The notes beneath the pieces are model-generated. The model saw nothing but the letters and a program-made list of their open reading frames with translations, was not told the DNA's origin and ran no database searches. From Prochlorococcus sp. AG-424-E18 (GTDB lineage Bacteria; Cyanobacteriota; Cyanobacteriia; PCC-6307; Cyanobiaceae), in the NCBI GenBank assembly GCA_003210155.1, contig QCNC01000001.1, positions 186,001-250,000 of the forward strand: a stretch of DNA of 64,000 nt. Reading direction: 5' to 3'. The position numbers were made by a program, and so were the translations under genes. Of the stretch, positions 1-10,528 are shown in pieces; positions within the stretch are counted from its first letter, which is position 1; each line of letters begins with the position of its first letter.

Positions 1-213
1 GATCCCAGTTTATTAGCAGGGACGGGCACTCCAGAACCGGGAGGATTTTTTTGGAATGATTTTGAAGAAATACTTAAAACTTTAAAAGACCTTAGAATCG
101 TGGGATCAGATATTGTGGAATTATCTCCAGAAATTGATAGAAGCGGAGTAAGTAGCATAGTTGCAGCCAAAGTACTTAGAAGCTTAATTTTGTCATTAGA
201 AAATATGCAATAA
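1..213 (+). CDS. speB: Agmatinase/arginase family protein, C-terminal fragment (5' end outside window)
   Basis: Frame 1 open from base 1 to TAA at 211-213; translation DPSLLAGTGTPEPGGFFWNDFEEILKTL...GSDIVELSPEID matches the C-terminal ureohydrolase motif (D-P-x-x-x-P-G-T-G-T-P-E-P-G-G). Confidence 0.88.
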   Translation, partial: DPSLLAGTGTPEPGGFFWNDFEEILKTLKDLRIVGSDIVELSPEIDRSGVSSIVAAKVLRSLILSLENMQ

Positions 214-264
214 AAAAATTTCTAAACTAAAGTGTAGAAATACTAAATAGAAACTAAATATTTC

Positions 265-1377
265 ATGGATTTGCTAAAAAGTCCTCTTTATTCAAAATAT
301 GTTGAATCCAATGCAAAATTAGTGGATTTTGCAGGTTGGGAAATGCCCATATCATTTTCAGGATTAATTAAAGAGCATGAATCAGTTAGATATTCAGCAG
401 GATTATTTGATATTTCTCACATGGGTGTGATTTCTATCAAGGGAATCAATCCAAAGGATTATATTCAAAAACTTTTTCCTACTAATTTATACTCCTTTTG
501 TGAAGGTCAGGGCCTTTATACAGTAATGCTCAATGATAAAGGAGGAATAATAGATGACTTAATAATTTATGACCTTGGTATACAAAAAAATGACATATCA
601 GAATTATTGTTAATAGTTAATGCAAGTAGATATGAAGAAGATTTTCAGTGGATAAAAAATAATTTAAATATGTCTGAAATTTCGATAACAAACTTTAAAA
701 AAGACAACGTACTTTTAGCACTACAGGGAAAAAACTCATTCAATTTATTTGAAGAATGGATTGAATCTTCGATCTCTCATATCCCTAACTTTGGATGCGA
801 ATATAAAATTTTTGAACATATTTCGCCTAAGGAAAAAATTTTCTTTTCAAAGACAGGCTATACGGGGGAAAATGGTCTAGAAATACTTTTATCTAAAAAA
901 GCAGCAATTAATTTATGGGATTTCTCAATTTCTAAAAATGTTGCACCTTGTGGTTTAGGAGCTAGAGATACTCTTAGACTTGAAGCAGGCATGCATCTTT
1001 ATGGGCAAGACATAAATGAAGAAACTTCTCCTTATGAAGCAGGTTTAGGATGGCTAGTACATCTAGAAAATAATCACGAATTCATTGGCAGAAGAGTTCT
1101 TGAAGAGCAGTCAAGATTAGGCATTCAAAAAAAGTTAGTTGGTCTCTCTATAAAAGGTAAAGCAATAGGAAGAAAAGGGTGCGCAGTGCTTAAAGGTGAT
1201 GAGAATATTGGAACTATCACTAGCGGCAGTTGGTCTCCAACTAAACAACAAGCTATTGCTTTTGCATACATCAATACTTCGCATGCCTTAATAAATAATG
1301 AAGTTGAAATATTAATAAGAGGCAAAAAATTCAACGGGGTTATAACAAAAAGAGCATTTTATAAAAAGAATTATTAA
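265..1377 (+). CDS. gcvT: Aminomethyltransferase (glycine cleavage T protein)
   Basis: ORF 370 aa; [41 protein letters not shown] motifs. Confidence 0.95.
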   Translation: MDLLKSPLYSKYVESNAKLVDFAGWEMPISFSGLIKEHESVRYSAGLFDISHMGVISIKGINPKDYIQKLFPTNLYSFCEGQGLYTVMLNDKGGIIDDLIIYDLGIQKNDISELLLIVNASRYEEDFQWIKNNLNMSEISITNFKKDNVLLALQGKNSFNLFEEWIESSISHIPNFGCEYKIFEHISPKEKIFFSKTGYTGENGLEILLSKKAAINLWDFSISKNVAPCGLGARDTLRLEAGMHLYGQDINEETSPYEAGLGWLVHLENNHEFIGRRVLEEQSRLGIQKKLVGLSIKGKAIGRKGCAVLKGDENIGTITSGSWSPTKQQAIAFAYINTSHALINNEVEILIRGKKFNGVITKRAFYKKNY

Positions 1378-1432
1378 CTAAATTTACCCTTAAAGAATTA
1401 TTATAAGTTATTGATAAATAAACCATACTTAG

Positions 1433-3229
1433 ATGAGAAACAAAATTTGTGAAGAACTCAATAATACAGATATTGGTAAATTAGTTAATTTATGCGGATG
1501 GGTAGATAGAAGAAGAGATCATGGTGGTGTAATTTTTATCGATTTAAGAGACCATAGTGGATTCCTACAAATAACAATTAACCCCGATGATGGTGCAGAT
1601 CTATTTAAACAGGCAGAAACTCTAAGAAATGAAACAGTAATAATGGTCAGCGGAATTATTAATGAAAGGCCCAAAGATTCCATAAATACAAATTTAAGTA
1701 CTGGAGAGTTAGAGCTTAAGGTTAAAGATTTGCAAATTCTTAACCAAATTAAAAACAACTTACCTTTTCCAGTATCTATACATGATTATGAAAATACAAA
1801 AGAGGAACTCAGATTAAAATATAGATACCTTGATTTAAGAAGGGGAAAATTACTAGAAAATTTAAAAACAAGACATAAGATTATTAAAGTTGCTAGAGAA
1901 TTTCTTGATAATTTTGGATTTACAGAAGTAGAGACCCCATTACTTACAAAGTCAACTCCTGAAGGGGCTCGCGATTTTCTTGTTCCTGCACGTCTTTCAA
2001 ATGGAGAATTTTTTGCTTTACCTCAATCCCCACAACTCTTTAAACAACTTTTAATGGTTGGGGGCTTAGATAAGTATTATCAAATCGCAAAATGTTTCCG
2101 TGATGAAGACTTAAGGGCAGATAGACAGCCAGAGTTTACTCAATTAGATATTGAGATGAGCTTTATTAGTGAAGAAGAAATAATTTCTTTTAATGAAAGT
2201 CTCATAAAAAAAATATGGAAAGAAGTGTTAAATATTAATTTTAATAATGCTTTTCCAAGAATGTCATGGCAAGCAGCAATGGATAATTACGGCACTGATA
2301 GACCAGATACTAGATATCAAATGTTATTGAAAGATTTAGGAGGAGTATTAGGTAATATTGGATTTAATATTTTCACCAAAGCAATTAAGTCTGGAGGTTA
2401 TATAAAATCCATAACAGTCAAAGGAGGCAATTCAAGTATTAGCAACGTAAGAATTAAACCGGGAGGTGACATCTTTAAAGTAGCTCAAGACGCAGGAGCT
2501 GGTGGTTTAGCCTTTATAAGGGTCAAAGGAGATGAGCTTGAGACTATTGGGGCAATTAAAAATAATCTAAATAAAGAGCATATAGCTGATATTTTAAAAA
2601 TCACAGAAGCAAAAGATGGAGACTTAATCCTCTTAGGAGCTGGAGATAAACAAATTGTCAATCAATCATTAGATAGGGTTAGACAATATATCGCAAAAGA
2701 ATTAAATCTCATAGATAAAAGCAAATGGAATTTCTTATGGGTAACTGACTTCCCAATGTTTGAGAGAAATGAAGATGAAAATAGATATGAAGCTTTACAT
2801 CATCCTTTTTGTTCTCCAAAAAATATAAAATCTAAAGATTCTGAAAACTTGAAAAAAGAAATTGAGAGCTCTACAGCAAATGCTTATGACTTAGTTCTTA
2901 ATGGATTGGAGTTAGGAGGTGGCTCTCTACGTATTCATGAGGCGAACTTACAAAGACAGGTTCTGAAAACGGTAGGACTTACTGATAAAGAGATTGATGA
3001 AAAATTTGGATTTTTAATAGAAGCCTTAGAAATGGGGGCTCCTCCTCATGGTGGAATAGCGTTTGGATTGGATCGTATTACCATGCTGATCATTGGTGCA
3101 GATTCAATCAGAGAAACCATTGCGTTTCCAAAAAATCAACAGGCAAAATGTCTTCTTACAAATGCACCTTCCAATGTCTCTGAATCACAATTAAAAGAAT
3201 TAGATATTGAAATAACAATTGATGAATAA
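1433..3229 (+). CDS. aspS: Aspartyl-tRNA synthetase
   Basis: ORF 598 aa; [20 protein letters not shown], class II motifs [36 protein letters not shown]. Confidence 0.97.
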   Translation: MRNKICEELNNTDIGKLVNLCGWVDRRRDHGGVIFIDLRDHSGFLQITINPDDGADLFKQAETLRNETVIMVSGIINERPKDSINTNLSTGELELKVKDLQILNQIKNNLPFPVSIHDYENTKEELRLKYRYLDLRRGKLLENLKTRHKIIKVAREFLDNFGFTEVETPLLTKSTPEGARDFLVPARLSNGEFFALPQSPQLFKQLLMVGGLDKYYQIAKCFRDEDLRADRQPEFTQLDIEMSFISEEEIISFNESLIKKIWKEVLNINFNNAFPRMSWQAAMDNYGTDRPDTRYQMLLKDLGGVLGNIGFNIFTKAIKSGGYIKSITVKGGNSSISNVRIKPGGDIFKVAQDAGAGGLAFIRVKGDELETIGAIKNNLNKEHIADILKITEAKDGDLILLGAGDKQIVNQSLDRVRQYIAKELNLIDKSKWNFLWVTDFPMFERNEDENRYEALHHPFCSPKNIKSKDSENLKKEIESSTANAYDLVLNGLELGGGSLRIHEANLQRQVLKTVGLTDKEIDEKFGFLIEALEMGAPPHGGIAFGLDRITMLIIGADSIRETIAFPKNQQAKCLLTNAPSNVSESQLKELDIEITIDE

Positions 3230-3304
3230 GAATATATATGGATGTTCTAAAAGTTTTTTGTTTAAATAAAATATAAGGAGGCTGTGCTTAATTAAAAATA
3301 TTTA

Positions 3305-4915
3305 ATGTCAAAATTTGTATTTGTCACCGGAGGAGTAGTTTCTAGCATTGGTAAGGGGATTGTAGCTGCAAGCTTAGGAAGATTATTAAAATCTAGAGGA
3401 TATAGTGTTTCAATATTAAAACTAGATCCATATCTAAATGTTGATCCAGGAACAATGAGCCCTTTTCAACATGGAGAAGTATTTGTAACAGAAGATGGGG
3501 CTGAAACCGATTTAGATTTAGGTCACTATGAAAGATTTACTGATACTGCAATGACTAGGTTAAATAGTGTGACTACGGGATCTATTTATCAAGCAGTTAT
3601 TAATAAAGAAAGAAGAGGTAATTATAACGGTGGAACTGTGCAAGTAATACCTCACATAACGGGAGAAATTAGAGAAAGGATTCATAGAGTAGCCGCTAAC
3701 AGCAATGCAGATATCATTATTACTGAAATTGGTGGAACAGTTGGTGATATTGAATCTCTACCTTTTTTAGAGGCAATAAGAGAATTCAAAAATGATGTCA
3801 ATAGGAACGATGTTGCATACATACACGTAACATTACTTCCTTACATCAAAACCTCTGGCGAAATAAAAACTAAACCAACACAACATTCAGTGAAAGAATT
3901 AAGATCAATTGGAATTCAGCCAGATTTACTTGTATGCCGAAGTGATAAATCTATCAATGAAGCTCTTAAAAAAAAGCTTAGTGGTTTTTGCGGTGTCAAT
4001 ATCAACTCTGTAATTGAAGCTTTAGACGCAGACAGTATATATTCTGTACCTCTTTCTTTAAAAAAAGAAGGTTTATGCAAAGAAACCTTGAAGTATTTAG
4101 ACCTTGAAGATAAAAAATGTGATTTGAAAAATTGGGAGCAACTAATACACAACCTAAGAAATCCTGGAGATCCAATAAAAGTTGCACTTGTAGGCAAATA
4201 TATTGAACTTGGAGATGCATATTTATCCGTTGTTGAAGCTTTAAGACATGCATGCATTGAACAAAGGGCTTTATTGGATTTACATTGGGTAAGTGCTGAA
4301 ATGATAGAAAAAAATTCAGCAGAAACTTACTTAAATGAAGTTGATGCAATTGTCGTACCCGGGGGATTTGGCAATAGAGGAGTAAATGGAAAAATTTCGG
4401 CTATAAAATTCGCAAGAGAAAATAAAATTCCCTTTTTAGGTTTGTGCCTTGGCATGCAATGTGCAGTTATAGAATGGGCCAGAAATGTAGCTAATCTTCC
4501 AGATGCATCTAGTTCAGAACTAGACCCAAACACTCCAAATCCAGTGATACATTTATTACCAGAACAGGAAGATGTAGTTGATTTAGGTGGGACAATGAGA
4601 CTTGGAGTTTATCCATGTAGACTGACAAAAAATACAACTGGAAAAAAATTATATGATGAGGATGTTATTTATGAGAGACATCGGCATAGATACGAATTTA
4701 ATAATTACTACAAACAAAGTTTTTTAGATTCTGGATACAAAATTAGTGGGACATCACCAGATGGCAGATTAGTTGAGTTAATTGAGTTAGAAAATCATCC
4801 ATACTTCTTAGCCTGTCAATATCATCCTGAGTTTTTATCAAGACCTGGCAAACCTCATCCTTTATTTAAAGGATTAATAAAAGCCTCTCAAGATAAGTTA
4901 ACTCAATCAAATTAA
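3305..4915 (+). CDS. pyrG: CTP synthase
   Basis: ORF 536 aa; N-terminal [16 protein letters not shown] and C-terminal glutamine amidotransferase [10 protein letters not shown]. Confidence 0.98.
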   Translation: MSKFVFVTGGVVSSIGKGIVAASLGRLLKSRGYSVSILKLDPYLNVDPGTMSPFQHGEVFVTEDGAETDLDLGHYERFTDTAMTRLNSVTTGSIYQAVINKERRGNYNGGTVQVIPHITGEIRERIHRVAANSNADIIITEIGGTVGDIESLPFLEAIREFKNDVNRNDVAYIHVTLLPYIKTSGEIKTKPTQHSVKELRSIGIQPDLLVCRSDKSINEALKKKLSGFCGVNINSVIEALDADSIYSVPLSLKKEGLCKETLKYLDLEDKKCDLKNWEQLIHNLRNPGDPIKVALVGKYIELGDAYLSVVEALRHACIEQRALLDLHWVSAEMIEKNSAETYLNEVDAIVVPGGFGNRGVNGKISAIKFARENKIPFLGLCLGMQCAVIEWARNVANLPDASSSELDPNTPNPVIHLLPEQEDVVDLGGTMRLGVYPCRLTKNTTGKKLYDEDVIYERHRHRYEFNNYYKQSFLDSGYKISGTSPDGRLVELIELENHPYFLACQYHPEFLSRPGKPHPLFKGLIKASQDKLTQSN

Positions 4916-4933
4916 TATTCTTTATTTTTTTGA

Positions 4934-5611
4934 ATGAAAATGACAAATTTTTTACCCTTAGTCGAACAATTTCATTCATTACAAGGTGAAGGTTATCACG
5001 CTGGAAAAAGTGCTTTTTTTGTAAGATTAGCTGGATGCAAAGTTGGATGTTCGTGGTGCGATACCAAGAATTCATGGGACGAGAAAAAACACCCTTCTAT
5101 ATCAATTGAAAAAATAATAGATCGCATAAAAATTGCCAGAAAAAAAGGAGCATCTTTTTGTGTTATTACAGGTGGAGAACCTTTACAACATAACTTGGAT
5201 AATTTTTGCAAAGCTATAAAAAAAATGACAATGGGAGAAGAACAAAAGCCAATGAAGATTCATATTGAGACAAGTGGAGTTAATTCGATATCAGGAAGCT
5301 ATGACTGGATTACTTTATCTCCTAAAAGACACTCACCTCCAAAAAATTATTTTTTAAAAAACTGTAATGAGATCAAAATAATCATAAATGAAATAAAAGA
5401 TATTGAATTTGCTATTCAAATAAAAAAAGAAACTTTAAAACAATATCAACTCTCTAAAATCGAAGATGGCTTAAAAAAAGAAGATAAAATTTTTTATTTA
5501 CAGCCAGCATGGAACAATGCGAATGGTTTTTCTCTTGCTATTGATTTCGTAAAAAATAACCCCGATTGGAAATTGAGCCTTCAAACTCACAAATACTTAA
5601 AAATTAATTGA
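4934..5611 (+). CDS. queE: 7-carboxy-7-deazaguanine synthase (radical SAM)
   Basis: ORF 225 aa; EQFHSLQGEGYHAGKSAFFVRLAGCKVGCSWCDTKNSW (CxxxCxxC-type radical SAM cluster). Confidence 0.92.
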   Translation: MKMTNFLPLVEQFHSLQGEGYHAGKSAFFVRLAGCKVGCSWCDTKNSWDEKKHPSISIEKIIDRIKIARKKGASFCVITGGEPLQHNLDNFCKAIKKMTMGEEQKPMKIHIETSGVNSISGSYDWITLSPKRHSPPKNYFLKNCNEIKIIINEIKDIEFAIQIKKETLKQYQLSKIEDGLKKEDKIFYLQPAWNNANGFSLAIDFVKNNPDWKLSLQTHKYLKIN

Positions 5612-5617
5612 AATCAT

Positions 5618-6292
5618 ATGACTCTTAAAAATAAATCGATAGTAGTTTTATTATCTGGAGGTTTAGATTCTTCTACAGTTACTGGTATAGCCAAAAAATC
5701 CGAAGCTAAAATTTTTGGCCTTTCATTTGACTACGGTCAACGTCATAAAAAAGAATTAAATTCTGCATCAATAATTGCAAAACACTTTGATATCGACGAA
5801 TTTAAAATCATTAAGCTTGACTTATCTTTATGGGGAGGCTCGTCATTAACTGATACTCAAAAAAATATTCCAATAGAAGGAGTACAAACTAATAAAATTC
5901 CTAATACTTATGTTCCTGGGAGAAATACTATATTTATTTCCGTTGCACTAAGTTATGCCGAAGCAATAGATGCTGATTTTATAGGATTAGGAGTTAATGC
6001 ACTAGATTATTCTGGTTATCCAGATTGCAGACCTGACTACATTAAAAAATTTCAAGAGTTAGCAGATTTAGCCAATAAAAGAGGAAGAGAAAATAATCCA
6101 ATAAAACTTTGGACACCACTATTAGATTTAAATAAAGAGGAAATTATTAAATTAGCTTTTGATAATCATGTCCCTTTAGATAAAACATGGAGTTGTTATT
6201 CGGGTAATTCAAAACCATGCGGCAAGTGTGATAGCTGCAGAATTAGAAATGCTGCTTATGAAAAATGGCTTAATAACAATAATAAAAAATGA
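5618..6292 (+). CDS. queC: 7-cyano-7-deazaguanine synthase
   Basis: ORF 224 aa; VLLSGGLDSSTV PP-loop, C-terminal CGKCDSCRIRNAA zinc site. Confidence 0.94.
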   Translation: MTLKNKSIVVLLSGGLDSSTVTGIAKKSEAKIFGLSFDYGQRHKKELNSASIIAKHFDIDEFKIIKLDLSLWGGSSLTDTQKNIPIEGVQTNKIPNTYVPGRNTIFISVALSYAEAIDADFIGLGVNALDYSGYPDCRPDYIKKFQELADLANKRGRENNPIKLWTPLLDLNKEEIIKLAFDNHVPLDKTWSCYSGNSKPCGKCDSCRIRNAAYEKWLNNNNKK

Positions 6293-7602
6293 AAATAAAA
6301 AAAATAATTCTAGAAGAATGGATAGATCCAGCACTGATTACGCATCATCTAACAAAAAAATTTGGAGATAAAGGATTAGCTTGGCTAGACAGCGATGGCA
6401 AAGAAAATGGGGAATGGTCAATAATAGGAATTAAACCTAAAAAAATAATCCAATCAAGAGACATCAATAACTTAGACAAAACTAATAATCCATTTAACAA
6501 TTTAAGAAATATTGAAAAAGGATTTTGGATCGGATGGTTAAGTTATGAAGCTGGAGTTTACATAGAACCAAAAAACCCATGGAAAAAATCTAATATGGCA
6601 ACTTTATGGATTGCATCATATGATCCAATCATTAAATGTAATCTAATAAAAAAAGAAATAATTATCGAAGGCACAAACTCATCTGAACTGATGAATTATA
6701 AAAACATAATCAACAATATAAAAAATATCGAAGAAGAAAATATTATTAAAACAAAGTTGAATTTTGATTTTTCAAAAATAAATTTAGACGAAATGGCTGA
6801 AAAATTTCAGAAAAATATTTTAAAATTGAAAAAATTAATTTCCTTAGGAGATATATTTCAAGCAAACCTAACAACTAAATGCGAAATTGAATCTTCCAAA
6901 AACTATAATCCTCTAGATATTTATTTGAAAATAAGAAGGAAATTAAGAGCTCCCTTTGGAGGAATAATAATAAATAATAATTATAAAGAGGCTGTATTAT
7001 CTACCTCGCCAGAAAGATTTTTAAAAATAGATAATAAAAATTTTGTAGAATCAAGACCTATCAAGGGAACTAGATCCAGAGATAAAGAGTTAAATCAAGA
7101 CGCACTTAATGCTATCGATTTAATAACTAACGAGAAAGATAGAGCCGAAAATATTATGATTGTTGACCTAATAAGAAATGATTTAAGTAAAGTTTGCGAA
7201 ACAGGAAGTATTATGGTGCCAGAAATATTAAAACTTGAAAGTTTCTTAAAAGTTCATCATCTAACTTCAGTAATCAGAGGCAAATTAAAAAAAGACACGA
7301 ACTGGATTGATTTACTAAAAGCTTGTTGGCCTGGGGGCTCTATAACTGGCGCACCTAAATTAAGATCATGCCAGAGACTTTTTGAATTAGAAGAATGTGA
7401 ACGCGGACCATACTGTGGCTCATTTTTGAAGCTTGACTGGAATGGAGAGTTTGACAGCAATATACTAATAAGATCATTTTTAATTAAAGACAAAAAAATC
7501 AATATATATGCTGGTTGCGGAATAGTTATTGACTCAGACCCTGAGGAGGAAACTGATGAACTAAAGTGGAAACTTTTACCATTAATTGATTCACTAAAAT
7601 GA
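6289..7602 (+). CDS. pabB: Aminodeoxychorismate synthase component I / anthranilate synthase I family
   Basis: ORF 437 aa; SLGDIFQANLT, SRPIKGTRSRD, ENIMIVDLIRNDL, PGGSITGAPK motifs; 4-nt overlap with queC and with the next gene. Confidence 0.88.
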   Translation: MKIKKIILEEWIDPALITHHLTKKFGDKGLAWLDSDGKENGEWSIIGIKPKKIIQSRDINNLDKTNNPFNNLRNIEKGFWIGWLSYEAGVYIEPKNPWKKSNMATLWIASYDPIIKCNLIKKEIIIEGTNSSELMNYKNIINNIKNIEEENIIKTKLNFDFSKINLDEMAEKFQKNILKLKKLISLGDIFQANLTTKCEIESSKNYNPLDIYLKIRRKLRAPFGGIIINNNYKEAVLSTSPERFLKIDNKNFVESRPIKGTRSRDKELNQDALNAIDLITNEKDRAENIMIVDLIRNDLSKVCETGSIMVPEILKLESFLKVHHLTSVIRGKLKKDTNWIDLLKACWPGGSITGAPKLRSCQRLFELEECERGPYCGSFLKLDWNGEFDSNILIRSFLIKDKKINIYAGCGIVIDSDPEEETDELKWKLLPLIDSLK

Positions 7603-8426
7603 TTGAAACATTAGGCTGGCACAAGGATCAATGGTTGGATATTGATAGAATATTTATTGCTGCTAATAATAGAGGATTGAAATTTGCTGATGGTATATTT
7701 GAAACCATTTTGATAAAAGAAAACAAACCTATTCTTTTTGATGAACATCTGAAAAGATTAGAAAAAAGTAGCAAGATTTTAAATATTAACCTCAAAATAA
7801 ATAAATTAACTTTGAGACAACTTATTCACGATGGAATTAAAAAGTTATCGCTTAAAAATGATCAATTTGCTTCAGTAAGAATAAACTATAGTCGAGGAAC
7901 TAATGAAGGTCGAACACTAACAATTGATAGCACTTTAGAGACAAAAAATTTGGACAATTTATGGCTTGAGTTTTATATAATCAAACCAAATTTTAATCCG
8001 ATAAACGTTTGCATTAGTCAAACGGAAAAAATAAATGAATTCAGTCTTATAAGTAAATGCAAAACATTTTCATATAATCAGGCAATACAAGTTTTGACAG
8101 AAGCTAATGAAAAATCATTTGATGATTCTATCCTTTTGAATACCTCAGGTGAACTTTGTTGTGGAAGTACATTTAATCTTCTAATTAAAAGAAATAATCA
8201 ATGGATAACTCCTAGAAAAGAGAGCGGCTGTTTAGAGGGTATTATGGTTTCTAAAGCTTTAAAATTGAAAATTGTAAAAGAAGAATTAATTCCTCCAGAA
8301 TTTCAAAATGATGACATAATAGTTGCAATTAATAGCTTATCTTGCAGACAAATTTATCAAGTTGATGATTTAAAGCTTAAACCTAAATTCGATCCAATTT
8401 ACCTTTGGGATTTATTATATAGTTGA
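7599..8426 (+). CDS. pabC: Class IV aminotransferase, probable aminodeoxychorismate lyase
   Basis: ORF 275 aa; NNRGLKFADGIFETILI, FDEHLKRL; adjacent to pabB. Confidence 0.82.
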   Translation: MIETLGWHKDQWLDIDRIFIAANNRGLKFADGIFETILIKENKPILFDEHLKRLEKSSKILNINLKINKLTLRQLIHDGIKKLSLKNDQFASVRINYSRGTNEGRTLTIDSTLETKNLDNLWLEFYIIKPNFNPINVCISQTEKINEFSLISKCKTFSYNQAIQVLTEANEKSFDDSILLNTSGELCCGSTFNLLIKRNNQWITPRKESGCLEGIMVSKALKLKIVKEELIPPEFQNDDIIVAINSLSCRQIYQVDDLKLKPKFDPIYLWDLLYS

Positions 8427-9220
8427 ACTTTATTAATATCTGGTAAATTGACATCAGATACTTTAGTTATATTGTTATTAACCTTAAATTCAACAATTTT
8501 TCCAATAATGATAATTGATGGAGCTAAAAATTCTTTATCTTTGATTTTATCTGGAAGATTATCTAATTTCTCTATCAAACATTTTTGATTTTTTAAAGTA
8601 GCTTCTTGAATAACAGCGCATTTAGTACTCTTATCTAAACCACCTAGAATTAATTCTTCCACAATAAATTCAATATTTTTTATACCCATAAAAATTACTA
8701 AGCTATCTGATGATTTAGCTAAATCTCTCCAATTCACTGTCTTTTTTTCCTTATCTACACGCTCATGTCCAGTGACGAAAGTTACGGAACTCGCAGCATC
8801 TCTATGGGTTAGTGGAATACCAAAATATGTAGGGGCAGCTATTCCAGAAGTAATACCAGGAACTATTTCAACTGAAATTCCATTTTTTTCTAAAATCGAT
8901 ACCTCTTCACCACCTCTAGAAAAAACGAATGGGTCTCCCCCTTTAAGCCTTACAACATTTTTGCCTTCTTTTGCCAATTTCAAAATAAGAGCATTAGTTT
9001 CATTCTGAGGTACAGAACACTTTCCAGCTCTTTTACCTACATGGAAAATTTCTGTATGTTTTCCTGCCTCTTTTGTTATTTCATCCGGGATCAAAGCATC
9101 ATGTACTAATGCGTCACAATTTTTTATTAGGCGTAAAGCTTTTAGAGTTAGAAGCTCAGGGTCACCAGGACCTGCTCCAACTAAATAAACAATGCCGGGC
9201 ACAATAATCTCCATTAACAA
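8399..9220 (-). CDS. cobA: Uroporphyrinogen-III C-methyltransferase
   Basis: ORF 273 aa; VYLVGAGPGDPELLTLKALRLI, VRLKGGDPFVFSRGGEE, GIPLTHRD. Start could be the second Met. Confidence 0.93.
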   Translation of the reverse strand: MLMEIIVPGIVYLVGAGPGDPELLTLKALRLIKNCDALVHDALIPDEITKEAGKHTEIFHVGKRAGKCSVPQNETNALILKLAKEGKNVVRLKGGDPFVFSRGGEEVSILEKNGISVEIVPGITSGIAAPTYFGIPLTHRDAASSVTFVTGHERVDKEKKTVNWRDLAKSSDSLVIFMGIKNIEFIVEELILGGLDKSTKCAVIQEATLKNQKCLIEKLDNLPDKIKDKEFLAPSIIIIGKIVEFKVNNNITKVSDVNLPDINKVQLYNKSQR

Positions 9221-9238
9221 GTATGGTAGTAGAAGTTA

Positions 9239-10528
9239 ATGGTAATGAAGGTAAATATTGTGAAAGAAAGTTTATTAAAACCAAATAAAAAATTTACTCT
9301 CCTTAGTGCCTTTATCACTCTTCTAAATGATCGTTTAAGTGAAAGCATACTACTACCTATATTACCCTCCTTTGTTTTACTTTTTGATTCTAAAGCAAGT
9401 ACATATGGTTTATTATCATGCACTTACCAATTAGCTCAATTTACAGCTTCTCCTTTTATAGGACTTATGAGCGATAGATATGGAAGAAGACCTGTCACTC
9501 TTCTTTGTATTACTGGTTCAGTCATAGGAATATCAATATTATCTTTTACAGTTCTATTTAATTGGTCAAATTCAATAGCCTCTATCCCTTTATTTTTATT
9601 ATTTTTAGCAAGACTAATTGACGGTTTAAGTGGGGGAACTGCAGCTACTGCAACAACAATTCTTGCAGATATTTCAAGCCCTGAAAAAAGAGCAAAAACA
9701 TTTGGACTTATTGGTGTAGCTTTTGGTTTAAGTTTTTTCTTAGGTAATATTTTTGTTGTTATTTTTGCCAAAAATACAAATAATAATTTTATTATTCCAG
9801 TTTTGATAGCCTCAATCATTCCAATAATAAATTTCCTCCTTGTATTTTTTTACTTACCTGAAACCAAGCCTAATAGTAACTCAAATAAATCAAAACCTTT
9901 TATAAAAAACCCTTTAAAAAACCTATTTACAGTTTTCAAAGAAGAAAAGATTAAAAAATTATCATTAGCTTTTTTTATTTACTTTATTGCTTTTACTGGA
10001 TTGACCAATATACTTATATTTTTCCTTCAAGAATCTTTAAACTGGACGACAAAAGCATCAAGTGGAACTCTTGTTGTAGTAGGAATAATTGCAATTATCG
10101 TTCAGGGAGGACTAATTGGGCCTCTTGTAAAACAATTTGGAGAAATGCGATTAACACTTATCGGATCAGGCTTCATTCTTGTTGCATGTGCTCTTTTAAT
10201 AACTGCTCCAAAAGAAAATGCGACAATTAATATTTATTCAGCTGTATCATTTTTAGCCGTTGGGGCAGGATTAATTACGCCTACCTTAAGAGCACTAATA
10301 TCAAAGAAATTAGACACTGATAAACAAGGATCAATTTTAAGTAATCTTCAAGGTCTACAGAGTCTTGGGGGGGTATTAGGAATTGCAATGGCTGGGAGGG
10401 TTTATGATAGTTTTGGTCCTAAATCTCCTTTTATAGCGGGTTCCGTTATCTTAATTTTCATGATATACCTTATTGCAGAAGGTAAAAATAATAATTCTTT
10501 TAAAAATCAAAAATCAAAAGTTTTTTAA
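9239..10528 (+). CDS. Major facilitator superfamily transporter (drug-efflux-like)
   Basis: ORF 429 aa, multiple TM segments, GLMSDRYGRRPVTLL motif A, ARLIDGLSGGTAATATTILADIS. Confidence 0.88.
   Translation: MVMKVNIVKESLLKPNKKFTLLSAFITLLNDRLSESILLPILPSFVLLFDSKASTYGLLSCTYQLAQFTASPFIGLMSDRYGRRPVTLLCITGSVIGISILSFTVLFNWSNSIASIPLFLLFLARLIDGLSGGTAATATTILADISSPEKRAKTFGLIGVAFGLSFFLGNIFVVIFAKNTNNNFIIPVLIASIIPIINFLLVFFYLPETKPNSNSNKSKPFIKNPLKNLFTVFKEEKIKKLSLAFFIYFIAFTGLTNILIFFLQESLNWTTKASSGTLVVVGIIAIIVQGGLIGPLVKQFGEMRLTLIGSGFILVACALLITAPKENATINIYSAVSFLAVGAGLITPTLRALISKKLDTDKQGSILSNLQGLQSLGGVLGIAMAGRVYDSFGPKSPFIAGSVILIFMIYLIAEGKNNNSFKNQKSKVF

Noticed and set aside
214-264. Glycine riboswitch before gcvT
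   Set aside because: Only 51 nt of A/T-rich sequence between genes, too short and without the tandem aptamer core.
4002-4349. 115-aa and overlapping 113-aa ORFs antisense to pyrG
   Set aside because: Antisense shadow ORFs within a clearly identified gene, composition unlike real proteins of this genome.
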